Below are positions 50,288-59,465 of a stretch of 64,000 nt of DNA, piece after piece (the stretch's first letter is position 1; every line of letters begins with the position of its first letter). This DNA comes from Pseudooceanicola onchidii (lineage in GTDB: Bacteria > Pseudomonadota > Alphaproteobacteria > Rhodobacterales > Rhodobacteraceae). A model generated the notes under the pieces. It saw nothing but the letters and a program-made list of their open reading frames with translations. It searched no databases and was not told where the DNA came from. The stretch is from the NCBI RefSeq assembly GCF_004959925.1, contig NZ_SPUW01000002.1:558001-622000 (forward strand), given 5' to 3'. The translations under genes were made by a program, and so were the position numbers.

Positions 50288-51198
50288 TGTGCAGCGGTCC
50301 AGGCGGTCAGGATGTGGCGGGCCGTCATCAGATCCAGATGCGCCCCGCCGCCGTTCTTGAACAGCGTGATGTCGTCGGGCGCACGGGTGAAGGCGGCGAG
50401 CTGGTAGTAATCGGCCAGGATCGCGTCTTCGGTGATCGCGCCCGAGGCGATGGCCAGCGCGATTTCCCCGATGTGGTGGATCGTCGTGTCGCGGCTGTCG
50501 ACGAAGACCCGGGCGCGGCGCAGGGCCTCGTCGTCGGCTTCGCGCATGTCGGGGCGGTAGGCACCGATCAGGTCGATATGCTGGCCCGGGCGCAGCCAGG
50601 CCCCGTTCAGAACCGGCACATGGCCCGAGGTCGCGCAGCTGACGATATCGGCCTCGGCGACCGCATCGGGCAGATCCATCGCGCAGGTGGTGCGGGGGAA
50701 GTCTGCAGCCAATGCCTCGGCCTTGGCGGCGGTGCGGTTCCAGATGGTGAAGTCTGCCTCGGGGAAGGCCGCGCCATAGGCTTCGCGCAGGGATCGCGCA
50801 ACCGCACCTGCGCCGACGATCAGGATTCTGCGGCTGTCGGGCCGGGCCAGGCGGCGGGCGGCCAGCAGGCTGTCGGCGGCCGTCTTCCACTTGGTGACAA
50901 GGTGAAAATCGATCATCGCCTCAAGCGTGCCGTCGGTATCGGACATCAGGCTCATCATGCCGTTGACGGTGCCAAGTCCACGCTCGGGGTTGCCGGGAAA
51001 GATCGTGGCGGCCTTGATCGCCAGGCCCAGCCCGTCGATCCAGGCAGACCGCGTCAGCAGCGTGTCGTCGCCGCGATAGAGGAAGGTATCCGAGACCTCG
51101 GCCCTGGGCAGGTCGTGCCCCGCCGCGATGGCGTCGGTCAGGGCGATCCAGTCCAGAACCTTTTCTCCTTCGTCGAACGAGATGCTGGGAATGCTCAT
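50284..51198 (-). CDS. Ornithine cyclodeaminase / mu-crystallin family protein
   Basis: 304 residues. The family covers NAD(P)-dependent cyclodeaminases and imine/ketimine reductases. The Rossmann motif is ILIVGAGAVARSLREAY at about 125-141, and the substrate-binding part includes KAATIFPGNPERGLGTVNGMM with the conserved Lys. DIVSCATSGHVPVLNGAWLRPGQHIDLIGAYRPDMRE is typical. The exact reaction is not clear. Both ends overlap neighbours by 4 bp. Confidence 0.88.
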   Translation of the reverse strand: MSIPSISFDEGEKVLDWIALTDAIAAGHDLPRAEVSDTFLYRGDDTLLTRSAWIDGLGLAIKAATIFPGNPERGLGTVNGMMSLMSDTDGTLEAMIDFHLVTKWKTAADSLLAARRLARPDSRRILIVGAGAVARSLREAYGAAFPEADFTIWNRTAAKAEALAADFPRTTCAMDLPDAVAEADIVSCATSGHVPVLNGAWLRPGQHIDLIGAYRPDMREADDEALRRARVFVDSRDTTIHHIGEIALAIASGAITEDAILADYYQLAAFTRAPDDITLFKNGGGAHLDLMTARHILTAWTAAQ

Positions 51199-51815
51199 GC
51201 CGCTTGCTCCTGCGCCAGCAAGCCTTCGGCGACCAGCCGGTCGGCCCAGCCCTGCGGTCCGTCGAACAGGTGCGTCTGCCAGCCGCGCGAGGCGGCCATG
51301 GCGATGTTGTCGGCGCGGTCGTCGGCAAACAGCAGGCTCTCGGGGGGCAGGCCGCTGTCGTCTTCGAGGATGCGATAGATCTCGGGGTCGGGCTTGATCA
51401 CGCCCAGGTGGCCCGAGATGTAAGGGCGATCGAATTCGTGCAGGAAGTCATAGACCGACTGCGCCTGGGCGAAAGTGCCGATCCCGAAGTTCGACAGGGC
51501 GAAGACGGGCACGCCATTGGACCGCAGGGCGCGCAACAGCTGGACCGATTGGTCTATCGCGGGCGAGGCCATGTCGATCCAGCGGTCGTGCCACAGGCGG
51601 ATGGCGTCGCGATAGGCCGGGTGCCGTTCGGCGGCGTCATAGATCGTGGTTCGGAAATCCTCGCCCATGTCGACGCGGTCGTTCATCGCGTGCAGGTCAA
51701 CCTGGGCGAACAGCTCTTCCCGCCGCTCGCGGCCGATTTCGGCGTCATAGAACCGTTCGGGGTTCCATTCGATCAGAACGTTTCCGATGTCGAAGACGAC
51801 GGCCTGAATGCCCAT
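51195..51815 (-). CDS. HAD-family hydrolase
   Basis: 206 residues of the haloacid dehalogenase-like superfamily, probably a small-metabolite phosphatase. Motif I is VVFDIGNVLIEW (Asp nucleophile; the second Asp position is Asn, as in YihX-like phosphatases). Motif II is ALSNF, and motif III/IV are KPDPEIY and LFADDRADNI. ATG 51815 follows GGGGCAGCA. Its stop overlaps the cyclodeaminase-like start by ATGA, so the two are coupled. Confidence 0.88.
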   Translation of the reverse strand: MGIQAVVFDIGNVLIEWNPERFYDAEIGRERREELFAQVDLHAMNDRVDMGEDFRTTIYDAAERHPAYRDAIRLWHDRWIDMASPAIDQSVQLLRALRSNGVPVFALSNFGIGTFAQAQSVYDFLHEFDRPYISGHLGVIKPDPEIYRILEDDSGLPPESLLFADDRADNIAMAASRGWQTHLFDGPQGWADRLVAEGLLAQEQAA

Positions 51816-51846
51816 TGCTGCCCCTGTTCCAGCCCCCGTGCGGGGC

Positions 51847-52299
51847 CTAGCTTTCACGCTCTGCGGCGCGGATTTCGCGTTCCAATGCGTCCAGAAAACG
51901 GGAGCGGTCGGCCTTTGTAAAGCCCTTGCCCGAGCCTTGGGCAAAGGGGTCGGCGGCGCGGATGTCGGTCATCAGGTCGCGCATGGCCAGCTGGGCGCCG
52001 ATGTTGGCCTGCGTCAGCCGTTCGCCGTTGTGACGCAGGACGCGCGCGCCACTGGCCACGCATTTCGCGGCCAGCGGCATGTCCGAGGTCACGACGACGT
52101 CGCCCTTGCCTGCATGGTCGGCGATCCACTTGTCGGCCTCGTCCGGGCCCGCATCGACGATCACAAGTTCGACCAGCGGGTTCTGCGAGGGACGCAGGCC
52201 GCCGTTGCAGACCAGCTTCATGGGAAGCTTGTTGCGGGTGGCGACCCGCTCGGCCTCGGCCTTGACCGGGCAGGCGTCTGCATCGACGTAAAGCGTCAC
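51847..52299 (-). CDS. YaiI/YqxD-family protein (DUF188)
   Basis: 150 residues. [17 protein letters not shown] at the N-terminus and [14 protein letters not shown] are the DUF188 signatures, and the acidic residues fit a PIN-like nuclease fold. GTG 52299 overlaps the stop of fghA by GTGA, showing coupling. The family's function is unknown; an RNA- or DNA-acting role is inferred from the fold. The HAD gene starts 31 bp after its stop, so the run may be one long operon. Confidence 0.87.
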   Translation of the reverse strand: MTLYVDADACPVKAEAERVATRNKLPMKLVCNGGLRPSQNPLVELVIVDAGPDEADKWIADHAGKGDVVVTSDMPLAAKCVASGARVLRHNGERLTQANIGAQLAMRDLMTDIRAADPFAQGSGKGFTKADRSRFLDALEREIRAAERES

Positions 52300-53126
52300 G
52301 CGTAAAGCGCCTCGGCGTGGAAGGCGACGTGGTCTTCCATGAAGGTCGAGACGAAGAAATAGCTGTGATCATAGCCGGGCTGCATCCGGAACTGGATCTG
52401 CTGGCGCCGTTTTGCGGCGGCTTCGGCCAGCGTTTCGGGGCGCAGCAGGTCAAGGAACTGGTCCGAGGTGCCGGTGTCGACCAGAACCGGGCCGTCGAAA
52501 CCCTTGTCAGCCATCAGGATCGACGCATCGTGTGCTTTCCACGTGGCTTCGTCCGTCCCAAGGTAGGCGGTGAACTGCTTGCGGCCCCAGTCGCCCCCCG
52601 TCGGGTTGCAGATCGGCGAAAAGGCCGAGACGGAGCGGAACCGGCCCGGCAGCGACATGGCCAGCGTCAGCGCACCATGGCCGCCCATGGAATGGCCGGT
52701 GATCGCCTGGCGATCGGGGTCGATGGCGAATTGGTCGGCCAGCAGGGCGGGTAGCTCGTCTGCCACGTAATCCCACATCCGGTAATGCGGCGCCCAGGGA
52801 TCCTGCGTGGCGTTCAGGTAGAACCCCGCGCCCTTGCCCAGATCAAAGGCCTCGTCATCCGCCACGTTGTCGCCACGCGGCGAAGTGTCGGGGAAACAGA
52901 TCGCGATGCCCTGTTCGGCGGCCCATTGCTGCGCCCCCGCCTTGGTCATGGCGTTTTCGTGGGTGCAGGTCAGGCCCGACAGGTACCACAGGATCGGCAC
53001 GGGGCCGTCCTGCGCCTCTTCCGGCAGGAACAGGCCGAAAGTCATGTCGCAGGCGGTGGCAGAGGAGGCGTGCTTGTAGACGCCCTGGGTGCCGCCGAAG
53101 CAGCGGTTCTCGGACAGGGTTTCCAT
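52296..53126 (-). CDS. fghA: S-formylglutathione hydrolase
   Basis: 276 residues. Hydrolyses S-formylglutathione to formate and glutathione, the second step of glutathione-linked formaldehyde oxidation. The nucleophile elbow is [12 protein letters not shown] near 143-154; the N-terminal [17 protein letters not shown] and [11 protein letters not shown] are family hallmarks, and the catalytic His is in GYDHSYFF. Its ATG follows the nitroreductase stop with no gap. The partner dehydrogenase gene lies 4 kb away on the same strand (57110-58240). Confidence 0.94.
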   Translation of the reverse strand: METLSENRCFGGTQGVYKHASSATACDMTFGLFLPEEAQDGPVPILWYLSGLTCTHENAMTKAGAQQWAAEQGIAICFPDTSPRGDNVADDEAFDLGKGAGFYLNATQDPWAPHYRMWDYVADELPALLADQFAIDPDRQAITGHSMGGHGALTLAMSLPGRFRSVSAFSPICNPTGGDWGRKQFTAYLGTDEATWKAHDASILMADKGFDGPVLVDTGTSDQFLDLLRPETLAEAAAKRRQQIQFRMQPGYDHSYFFVSTFMEDHVAFHAEALYA

Positions 53127-53828
53127 TCAATTACTTTCGGGATTGAGGGTTAGGATTTCGGACAGGGGCTTCTTCTGAAGCGCCTTCTGCGGCACGGTCG
53201 CGTCTTTCGATGCGTGTCCGACCGCGAGGATCATCGTCGGTTTCTCGTGATCCGGCCTGCCGCAGATTTCGGTCAGGAATTTCATCGGGTTCGGGGTGTG
53301 CGTCAGGCAATAGAGCCCCGCGTGATGCAGCGCCGCGATCAGGAAGCCGGTCGAAATGCCGGTGCTTTCGGGCACATAGTAGTGCTTGAAGCGTGTTCCA
53401 TCGGGGCGCAGGCCGTAGCGCTGTGCGAAGATGATGATCAGCCAGGGTGCGTCGGTCAGGTGCGGCTTGGACACGCCGGTGCCAATGGGTTCCAGCGCCG
53501 ACAGCCATTCATCGCCCGCGCCGCCGTCGTAGAACTTCTGCTCCTCCTCCTCGGCGGCCTGACGGATCTTTGACTTCGTCTCGGGGTCGGAAATCGCCAC
53601 GAAGTGCCAGGGCTGGTGGTTCGCCCCCGAGGGCGCGAGCCCGGCTGTCGCGATGGCGCTTTGGATGACCGCCAGATCGACCGGAGTGTCGGCAAAATCC
53701 CGCACCGTGTGGCGGGTCTTCATGCGGTCGTGGAAGGCGCGGGCGCCGTGCAGGCTTTGGTCCTGCGTGACCTCCTGCCGGTCGGGCAGGGGAACCGGGT
53801 GATAGGTGGTCGAGGTTTGGGCTGTCAT
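53127..53828 (-). CDS. Nitroreductase-family flavoprotein
   Basis: 233 residues. The FMN-binding N-terminal motif is MKTRHTVRDFADTPV; APSGANHQPWHFVAI is the second hallmark and CGRPDHEKPTMILAVGH the end. GGGAGGACACC stands before ATG 53828. Members reduce nitro-compounds, quinones or enones with NAD(P)H, and some remove iodine. It heads the operon with fghA and is divergent from a TetR regulator, which probably controls it (inference). Confidence 0.88.
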   Translation of the reverse strand: MTAQTSTTYHPVPLPDRQEVTQDQSLHGARAFHDRMKTRHTVRDFADTPVDLAVIQSAIATAGLAPSGANHQPWHFVAISDPETKSKIRQAAEEEEQKFYDGGAGDEWLSALEPIGTGVSKPHLTDAPWLIIIFAQRYGLRPDGTRFKHYYVPESTGISTGFLIAALHHAGLYCLTHTPNPMKFLTEICGRPDHEKPTMILAVGHASKDATVPQKALQKKPLSEILTLNPESN

Positions 53829-54000
53829 GGTGTCCTCCCTTTCCCGGGTTGTCCCTGACGGGACGTGGCGGGTCAAGGGCGGCGGCGGGGCGCTCATATC
53901 TGCGTGACCCGGCGCACACATGCCGGAATCGCGATTTCAGCCGCTTGAACCAGGTGAACGGAACAGTTTAGATTTGTCAGGATCTGTGAGGGAGGAAAAC

Positions 54001-54618
54001 ATGGGTGTCACCCGCCCCGTCATGCGGACCGGACGCAAGTTCGGCCAGGTGCTTGAAGGTGCGCGCGAAGTCTTCGTGGCCGAGGGCTACGAGGGCGCGA
54101 ACGTGGACGACATCGCCCGGGTCGCGGGCGTGTCCAAGGCGACGCTCTATAGTTATTTTCCCGACAAGCGGCTGCTGTTCATGGAGGTCGCGCGCAGCGA
54201 ATGCCAGCGCCAGGCCGACGCGGCGATGGAGCTGGTGCAGCCCGACCTGCCGCCGCGCGACGTGCTGCTGTTCGGGGCGCGCCGGATCGCCGAATTCTTC
54301 AACTCTCCAATGTCGCTGTCGATCTTCCGCATGTGCGTGGCCGAGGCCGAACGCTTCCCGGAGCTGGGGCGCGAATTCTACCGCACCGGGCCGATGATGG
54401 CGCGGAACATGATGGCGGATTACCTGCGCTGCGCGACTGAGGCGGGCAACCTGAAGGTCGAGGACCCCGAGCTGGCCGCTGACCAGTTCGCCGAGCTGTG
54501 CAAGGCGGGGATCTTTACGCAGCGCCTGTTCGGCGTGGCCGGGGAACTGTCGCCGGAGTGGTGCGAGAAGGTCGCCAATTCCGCCGTCGACATGTTCCTT
54601 GCCCGCTACGGCGCCTAG
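54001..54618 (+). CDS. TetR-family transcriptional regulator
   Basis: 205 residues. The TetR DNA-binding domain is complete (ILEGAREVFVAEGYEGANVDDIARVAGVSKATLYSYFPDKRLLF-like, at about 14-60), followed by the helical ligand domain. GAGGGAGGAAAAC precedes ATG 54001. It is divergent from the nitroreductase/fghA operon across 172 bp, so it probably senses an electrophile or aldehyde and controls that operon. Its stop overlaps the convergent NYN gene's stop in the palindrome CTAG. Confidence 0.88.
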   Translation: MGVTRPVMRTGRKFGQVLEGAREVFVAEGYEGANVDDIARVAGVSKATLYSYFPDKRLLFMEVARSECQRQADAAMELVQPDLPPRDVLLFGARRIAEFFNSPMSLSIFRMCVAEAERFPELGREFYRTGPMMARNMMADYLRCATEAGNLKVEDPELAADQFAELCKAGIFTQRLFGVAGELSPEWCEKVANSAVDMFLARYGA

Positions 54619-55325
54619 TCGAGCCGCCGCACCATCAGCTGATTGCCCGGGCCGCGCTTGGATTCGAGGATCTTGATGTCGGCGATCAGGTCCGACAGCT
54701 TGCGCTTGCCGTAGGACCGCGTGTCGAAATCCGGGTTCTCTGCCGTCAGGTACTGGCCCAGCTGGCCCATGGTGACCCATTCGTCGTCGGTGTCGATCTT
54801 GTCCATGGCCCGCAGGATCAGCGGCTGCGCCTCGGCCGGTTTCAGCTTTCCGGTCGGCTTTTCGGCGCCTTTTGCCGGGGCCGAATCCTCGACGATGTTC
54901 TCGATCAGGATGAACCGGTTGCAGACGTTGCGCAGGCTTTCCGGGGCCTTGGATTCCCCGATGCCGATGACGTCGAGCCCCTGTTCCCGCACCCGGTTGG
55001 CCAGCGCGGTGAAATCGCTGTCGGACGACACAAGCACGAACCCGTCGAAGCGGCCGGTGTGCAGGATATCCATCGCGTCGATCACCAGCCCGATGTCGCT
55101 GGCGTTCTTGCCCTTGGTGTTCGCAGTTTCCTGATGCGCCACCAGCCCCAGTTCGCGCACCTGTTCCGTCCAGGGGCGCAGGCGGTCCGATCCCCAGTCG
55201 CCATAGACCCTGCGCAGGGCGGGCTCGCCGATGCTGGTGATCTCTTTCAGGATCGCCTTGGCGTATTTCGCCGGGATGTTGTCGGCGTCGATCAGAACGG
55301 CATAAAGCGGGCGGGTGTCGGGCAT
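54615..55325 (-). CDS. NYN-domain (PIN-like) ribonuclease candidate with OST-HTH/LOTUS tail
   Basis: 236 residues. The NYN domain shows acidic active-site positions in YAVLIDADNIPAKY (Asp), ASDIGLVIDAMD and LVSSDSDFTAL. The C-terminal part (about 165-236) fits an OST-HTH/LOTUS RNA-binding domain: MGQLGQYLTAENPDFDTRSYGKRKLSDLI. AAAAGGAGGCCCC precedes ATG 55325. LabA/DUF88 proteins of this build are thought to cleave RNA, but their targets are unknown. It converges on the TetR gene with a 4-bp overlap. Confidence 0.86.
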   Translation of the reverse strand: MPDTRPLYAVLIDADNIPAKYAKAILKEITSIGEPALRRVYGDWGSDRLRPWTEQVRELGLVAHQETANTKGKNASDIGLVIDAMDILHTGRFDGFVLVSSDSDFTALANRVREQGLDVIGIGESKAPESLRNVCNRFILIENIVEDSAPAKGAEKPTGKLKPAEAQPLILRAMDKIDTDDEWVTMGQLGQYLTAENPDFDTRSYGKRKLSDLIADIKILESKRGPGNQLMVRRLD

Positions 55326-55383
55326 GGGGCCTCCTTTTGCCTTCACATAGGGCGCGGCGGCGGGGAAGACCACCGCTGATCGG

Positions 55384-56304
55384 TCAGGTGCCGGTGCGGG
55401 TATAGGTGCGCTTGATATGCGCCGTAAGCGCGTCGGCCAGGTGGTCAAAGACCGTGCGGATCCGGCGCGAGGAATGCAGTTCGCGGTGCGTGACCAGCCA
55501 GATGGGAAAGGCAAAGACCGGCTCGTTCGGCAGGATCAGGTCGACATCGGGCGTGGTGCGGCCGGTGTCGTCGCTCATGATGCCGATGCCAAGGCCCGCG
55601 CGCACCAGTTCCCACAGCACCAGCCCGCTGTCGGTGCGGTACCGGATGTTCTGGGCGGTGATCTGGATGTCGCGCTGCGCGAGGAAGGCGCACATTTCGT
55701 CGGAATCCAGAAAGCCGACGAAGTCATGGCGGGACAGATCGGCGCGGGTTTCGGGCCGCCCCCGGCGATCGATATAGGCGGGCGCGGCATAGAACCGCCC
55801 GGTGCCTTCGCCCAACAGCCGCGCGGTCAGGTTCGGGTCTTCGGGGCGGACATGGCGGATGGCGATGTCGGCCTCGCGCCGCGAGAGGTCGCGCAGGTCG
55901 TTGGCGGCAATGACCTCGATATCGATCTCGGGTGTCTTGCGGCCCAGATCGGCGATCACGCGGGGCAGCAGGTTGGCCGAGGAGACGTCGCTCGCGGTGA
56001 TCGACACGGTGCCGCGTAGGGTCTGGCTTTGACCGGTCGCGGTCAGGGCGGCCCGTTCGGCCGCCGCCCCCATTTCCCGCATGTGGATCAGCAGCTCGCG
56101 CCCGGGGTCCGTCAGGATCAACCCGCGCCCGGCCCGGTCGAAGAGCGCGACGCCCAGTTCGTCCTCCAACGCAGTGACCTGCCGCCCGACCGTGGGCTGG
56201 GTCTGGCCAAGCGCGCGCGCGGCCGCCGAGAGCGATCCGTGTTCGGCCGTCGCCAGAAAGGCGCGGGCCTGGTTCCAGTCAAAACTCGCAGCGGGCCAAT
56301 TCAT
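55384..56304 (-). CDS. LysR-family regulator
   Basis: 306 residues. The helix-turn-helix reads ARAFLATAEHGSLSAAARALGQTQPTVGRQVTALEDELGVALF, and the effector domain begins near 95 (GTVSITASDVSSANLLP). ADIAIRHVRPEDPNL is the usual strand region. It is divergent from the class I methyltransferase with a 76-bp gap, so it may control that gene. No clean T-N11-A dyad was found in the gap. Confidence 0.88.
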   Translation of the reverse strand: MNWPAASFDWNQARAFLATAEHGSLSAAARALGQTQPTVGRQVTALEDELGVALFDRAGRGLILTDPGRELLIHMREMGAAAERAALTATGQSQTLRGTVSITASDVSSANLLPRVIADLGRKTPEIDIEVIAANDLRDLSRREADIAIRHVRPEDPNLTARLLGEGTGRFYAAPAYIDRRGRPETRADLSRHDFVGFLDSDEMCAFLAQRDIQITAQNIRYRTDSGLVLWELVRAGLGIGIMSDDTGRTTPDVDLILPNEPVFAFPIWLVTHRELHSSRRIRTVFDHLADALTAHIKRTYTRTGT

Positions 56305-56380
56305 GCGTTTTTGTATGCCGTTTCTGCGAATTCAGGCAATTCTTATGTGGTCCGCGCATGGGTAAACAGGATCAACAGAG

Positions 56381-57016
56381 ATGACGGAGAGCGATATGCA
56401 AGCGGAAGCCTTCTGGGACGGCATGGCCCAATCCTATGCCAAGCGGCCCATTCAGAACATGGATCAGCATGACCGGACGGTCGAACGATCAGCGGCCTAC
56501 CTGACGCCCGAAGCCGAGGTGCTTGAGGTCGGCTGCGGCACCGGGACCATCGCGATGCGGCTGGCGCCTCACGCGGGGCATGTGCTGGCCACGGATATCA
56601 GCGGCGCGCTTCTGGACATCGCGCGGCAGCGGCAGGCCGAACAGGCGGTCGACACTGTCAGCTTTGCGCGCCACGGTCTGTTTGATCTGCCCGAGGGGCA
56701 GTTCGACATGGTTGCGGCCTACAACCTGCTGCACCTGATCGAGGATTTCGATGGCGCGGTCGCGTCGCTGGCCGCGCGGGTCAAGCCGGGCGGCGTGCTG
56801 GTGACCAAGACCGGTGCGCTGGCCGAGAACTGGCGCGGCTGGCCGCTGCGGCTGGTGATCGGGGCGATGCGGATGATCGGCAAGGCGCCCTACGTCGGCT
56901 TCCTGTCGAGCCGCGATATCGACGCCGCCATGGCGCGGCACGGGCTTGAGATCGTGGAATCCGAAACCATGGGGAAGGGCGTGGTCACGCGGTTCCTCGT
57001 GGCGCGGAAGGTGTAG
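56381..57016 (+). CDS. Class I SAM-dependent methyltransferase
   Basis: 211 residues (206 if the second ATG at 56396 is used). Motif I is VLEVGCGTGTIAMRL at about 47-61, the acidic loop after strand 2 is ATDISGALLDIA, and motif post-I/II is MVAAYNLLHLIEDFDGAVASL. The C-terminal hydrophobic stretch GWPLRLVIGAMRMIGKAPYVGFLS is typical of small-molecule methyltransferases in this group. The substrate is unknown. The flanking LysR gene points to inducible expression. Confidence 0.87.
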   Translation: MTESDMQAEAFWDGMAQSYAKRPIQNMDQHDRTVERSAAYLTPEAEVLEVGCGTGTIAMRLAPHAGHVLATDISGALLDIARQRQAEQAVDTVSFARHGLFDLPEGQFDMVAAYNLLHLIEDFDGAVASLAARVKPGGVLVTKTGALAENWRGWPLRLVIGAMRMIGKAPYVGFLSSRDIDAAMARHGLEIVESETMGKGVVTRFLVARKV

Positions 57017-57041
57017 GGCAGGCCTTGGTGGATGGCCGCGG

Positions 57042-57100
57042 GGCGGGGTGAACCCCGCCCTACGGGGATGGTCCTGCGGTAGGGCGGGGTTCACCCCGCC
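57042..57100. repeat. REP/BIME-like inverted pair headed by GTAG
   Basis: Two 22-bp arms are perfect reverse complements (57042-57063 and 57079-57100) with a 15-base spacer. Each arm is itself a hairpin (GGCGGGG-TGAA-CCCCGCC) with GTAG at one end, the layout of REP elements arranged as a BIME. It fills the gap between two convergent genes. A related pair lies at 61148-61206. Confidence 0.75.
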
Positions 57101-57109
57101 GCTCCGTCG

Positions 57110-58240
<1,131 letters not shown>

Positions 58241-58364
58241 CAAGGGATCCTCCTGAAATTGGCTTCGCGCCACCTTGGTCCGGTTCGGGCCTGGGATCAA
58301 CGGCGGAACTTGTTCGGCGGGCCGGGAATTTCCATTTAAGACATCTGGTAAAGGAGTGCCCTTC

Positions 58365-58643
58365 ATGAAGACTCTTATCATGGCCCTGATGACGGCCACG
58401 CCGGTTGCGGCGCTGGCCGACACCGGTGGTCTCGCGAATTATTACGAAAGCTACGAATGCCGCCCGTCGGCCTACAAAGCGCTGGTCGGCAAGTCCCTTG
58501 GAACCGCCGAACAGACCATCGCCGAAGGGCCCAAGGTGCGCATCTTCGGTCCCGGCGCGATCCTGACGGACGAGTTCAACCCAGAACGGGTCAACATCGT
58601 GTCGGATGACGGGAAGATCGTCACGCGGGTCTACTGCGGATGA
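58365..58643 (+). CDS. Peptidase inhibitor I78-like exported protein 1
   Basis: 92 residues. The signal peptide [18 protein letters not shown] is followed by a small domain with a cysteine near each end ([12 protein letters not shown]). The core KALVGKSL and [19 protein letters not shown] matches the I78 family, whose members inhibit serine peptidases. AAGGAGTGCCCTTC precedes the ATG. It is coupled by ATGA to a second family member. Confidence 0.82.
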   Translation: MKTLIMALMTATPVAALADTGGLANYYESYECRPSAYKALVGKSLGTAEQTIAEGPKVRIFGPGAILTDEFNPERVNIVSDDGKIVTRVYCG

Positions 58644-58912
58644 GGGGCGCGGTTGTCCTGTGTGCGGCGCTGGCCCTTGCCGGATGTCGTGAAACCGGCG
58701 TGACCGAGGTGGCGGATGACCCCTGTGGCGCGACGCAATACCAATCACTTGTCGGTCAGGATCGCGCTGCGATCGCGGCGGCCGGGCTGGAGGCCGGGCG
58801 GGATCTGCGGATCCTCGGGCCGGACGACATGGCGACGATGGATTACCGTGCCGACCGGCTGAATATCGACCTTGATGACGCGGGCGTTGTGACGCGCCTG
58901 CGCTGTGGCTGA
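58640..58912 (+). CDS. Peptidase inhibitor I78-like lipoprotein 2
   Basis: 90 residues. A lipoprotein signal with lipobox ALAGC (Cys16). The I78 core follows: CGATQYQSLVGQDRAAI, LRILGPDDMATMDYRADRLNI and a final RLRCG. It is a paralogue of the preceding protein but membrane-anchored, so the two may guard different places in the periplasm. The ATG overlaps the previous stop by 4 bp. Confidence 0.83.
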   Translation: MRGAVVLCAALALAGCRETGVTEVADDPCGATQYQSLVGQDRAAIAAAGLEAGRDLRILGPDDMATMDYRADRLNIDLDDAGVVTRLRCG

Positions 58913-58916
58913 CGGA

Positions 58917-59345
58917 TCAGAGGCGGTAGGGCTGGTGGCAGGCGCCACAGGCCCCGCCGATCGCCAGCATTCCGGCGGCGACGCCCTCGGCCGAGCCTGC
59001 ATCCATGTCCTGCGCGGCGGATTGCAGGGCGGCCGCCTTGGCGGTGAAGTCGTTCCAGTTGTCCCAGATCGCCGGGCTTGATTCAGATTGCGGATCGGTG
59101 GCGGCATCTTCGAACGCCGCGGGGATCCGCCCGGCCAGATCTGCCAGCTTGGCCGCCGCAGCCTCGGCGTCGGCCTGGGAATAGCTGGCGGGCTGCTTGG
59201 CCATGTTTCCCAGCACACCGGTCGCGGCCTTGATGTCTTTCATCATCTGCATCCGGGCTTGAACCGAGGGGTTCTGGACGTTGTCATGTGCCAGGGCGCC
59301 CGTCGCAATCAGGCATAGGGCGAGGGCAAGGTGGCGAACTGTCAT
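58917..59345 (-). CDS. Cytochrome c' (class II c-type)
   Basis: 142 residues. The signal peptide MTVRHLALALCLIATGALA precedes the helical bundle. The heme site CGACH lies near the C-terminus (GGACGACHQPYRL), as in cytochrome c'. Members bind NO or CO in the periplasm; some pass electrons. ATG 59345 follows AAGGAGATACCG; ATG 59360 is closer to no ribosome site. It converges on the I78 pair with a 4-bp gap and is divergent from imuB. Confidence 0.9.
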   Translation of the reverse strand: MTVRHLALALCLIATGALAHDNVQNPSVQARMQMMKDIKAATGVLGNMAKQPASYSQADAEAAAAKLADLAGRIPAAFEDAATDPQSESSPAIWDNWNDFTAKAAALQSAAQDMDAGSAEGVAAGMLAIGGACGACHQPYRL

Positions 59346-59434
59346 CGGTATCTCCTTCATTTTGTTGAACCATGGCGGTTTGGCGGGGGTGAGGCCAGCA
59401 GACTCGACTCCCGTTCACGTGAGGTTTATCTTTG

Positions 59435-59449
59435 GAACATATCATGAAC
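59435..59449 (+). promoter_or_regulatory. LexA (SOS) box before imuB
   Basis: GAAC-ATATCAT-GAAC, the reverse-complement form of the alphaproteobacterial LexA box GTTC-N7-GTTC, lies 17-31 bp upstream of the imuB ATG. It is an exact match to the consensus. The leader after the box is very short. Confidence 0.85.
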
Positions 59450-59465
59450 ATTACCTGACCGACTC

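Noticed and set aside
53909-53926. CCGGC-8-GCCGG dyad between nitroreductase and TetR as the TetR operator
   Set aside because: Short GC-only arms are expected by chance in this DNA, and the dyad is not close to a clear promoter. The TetR site remains unidentified.
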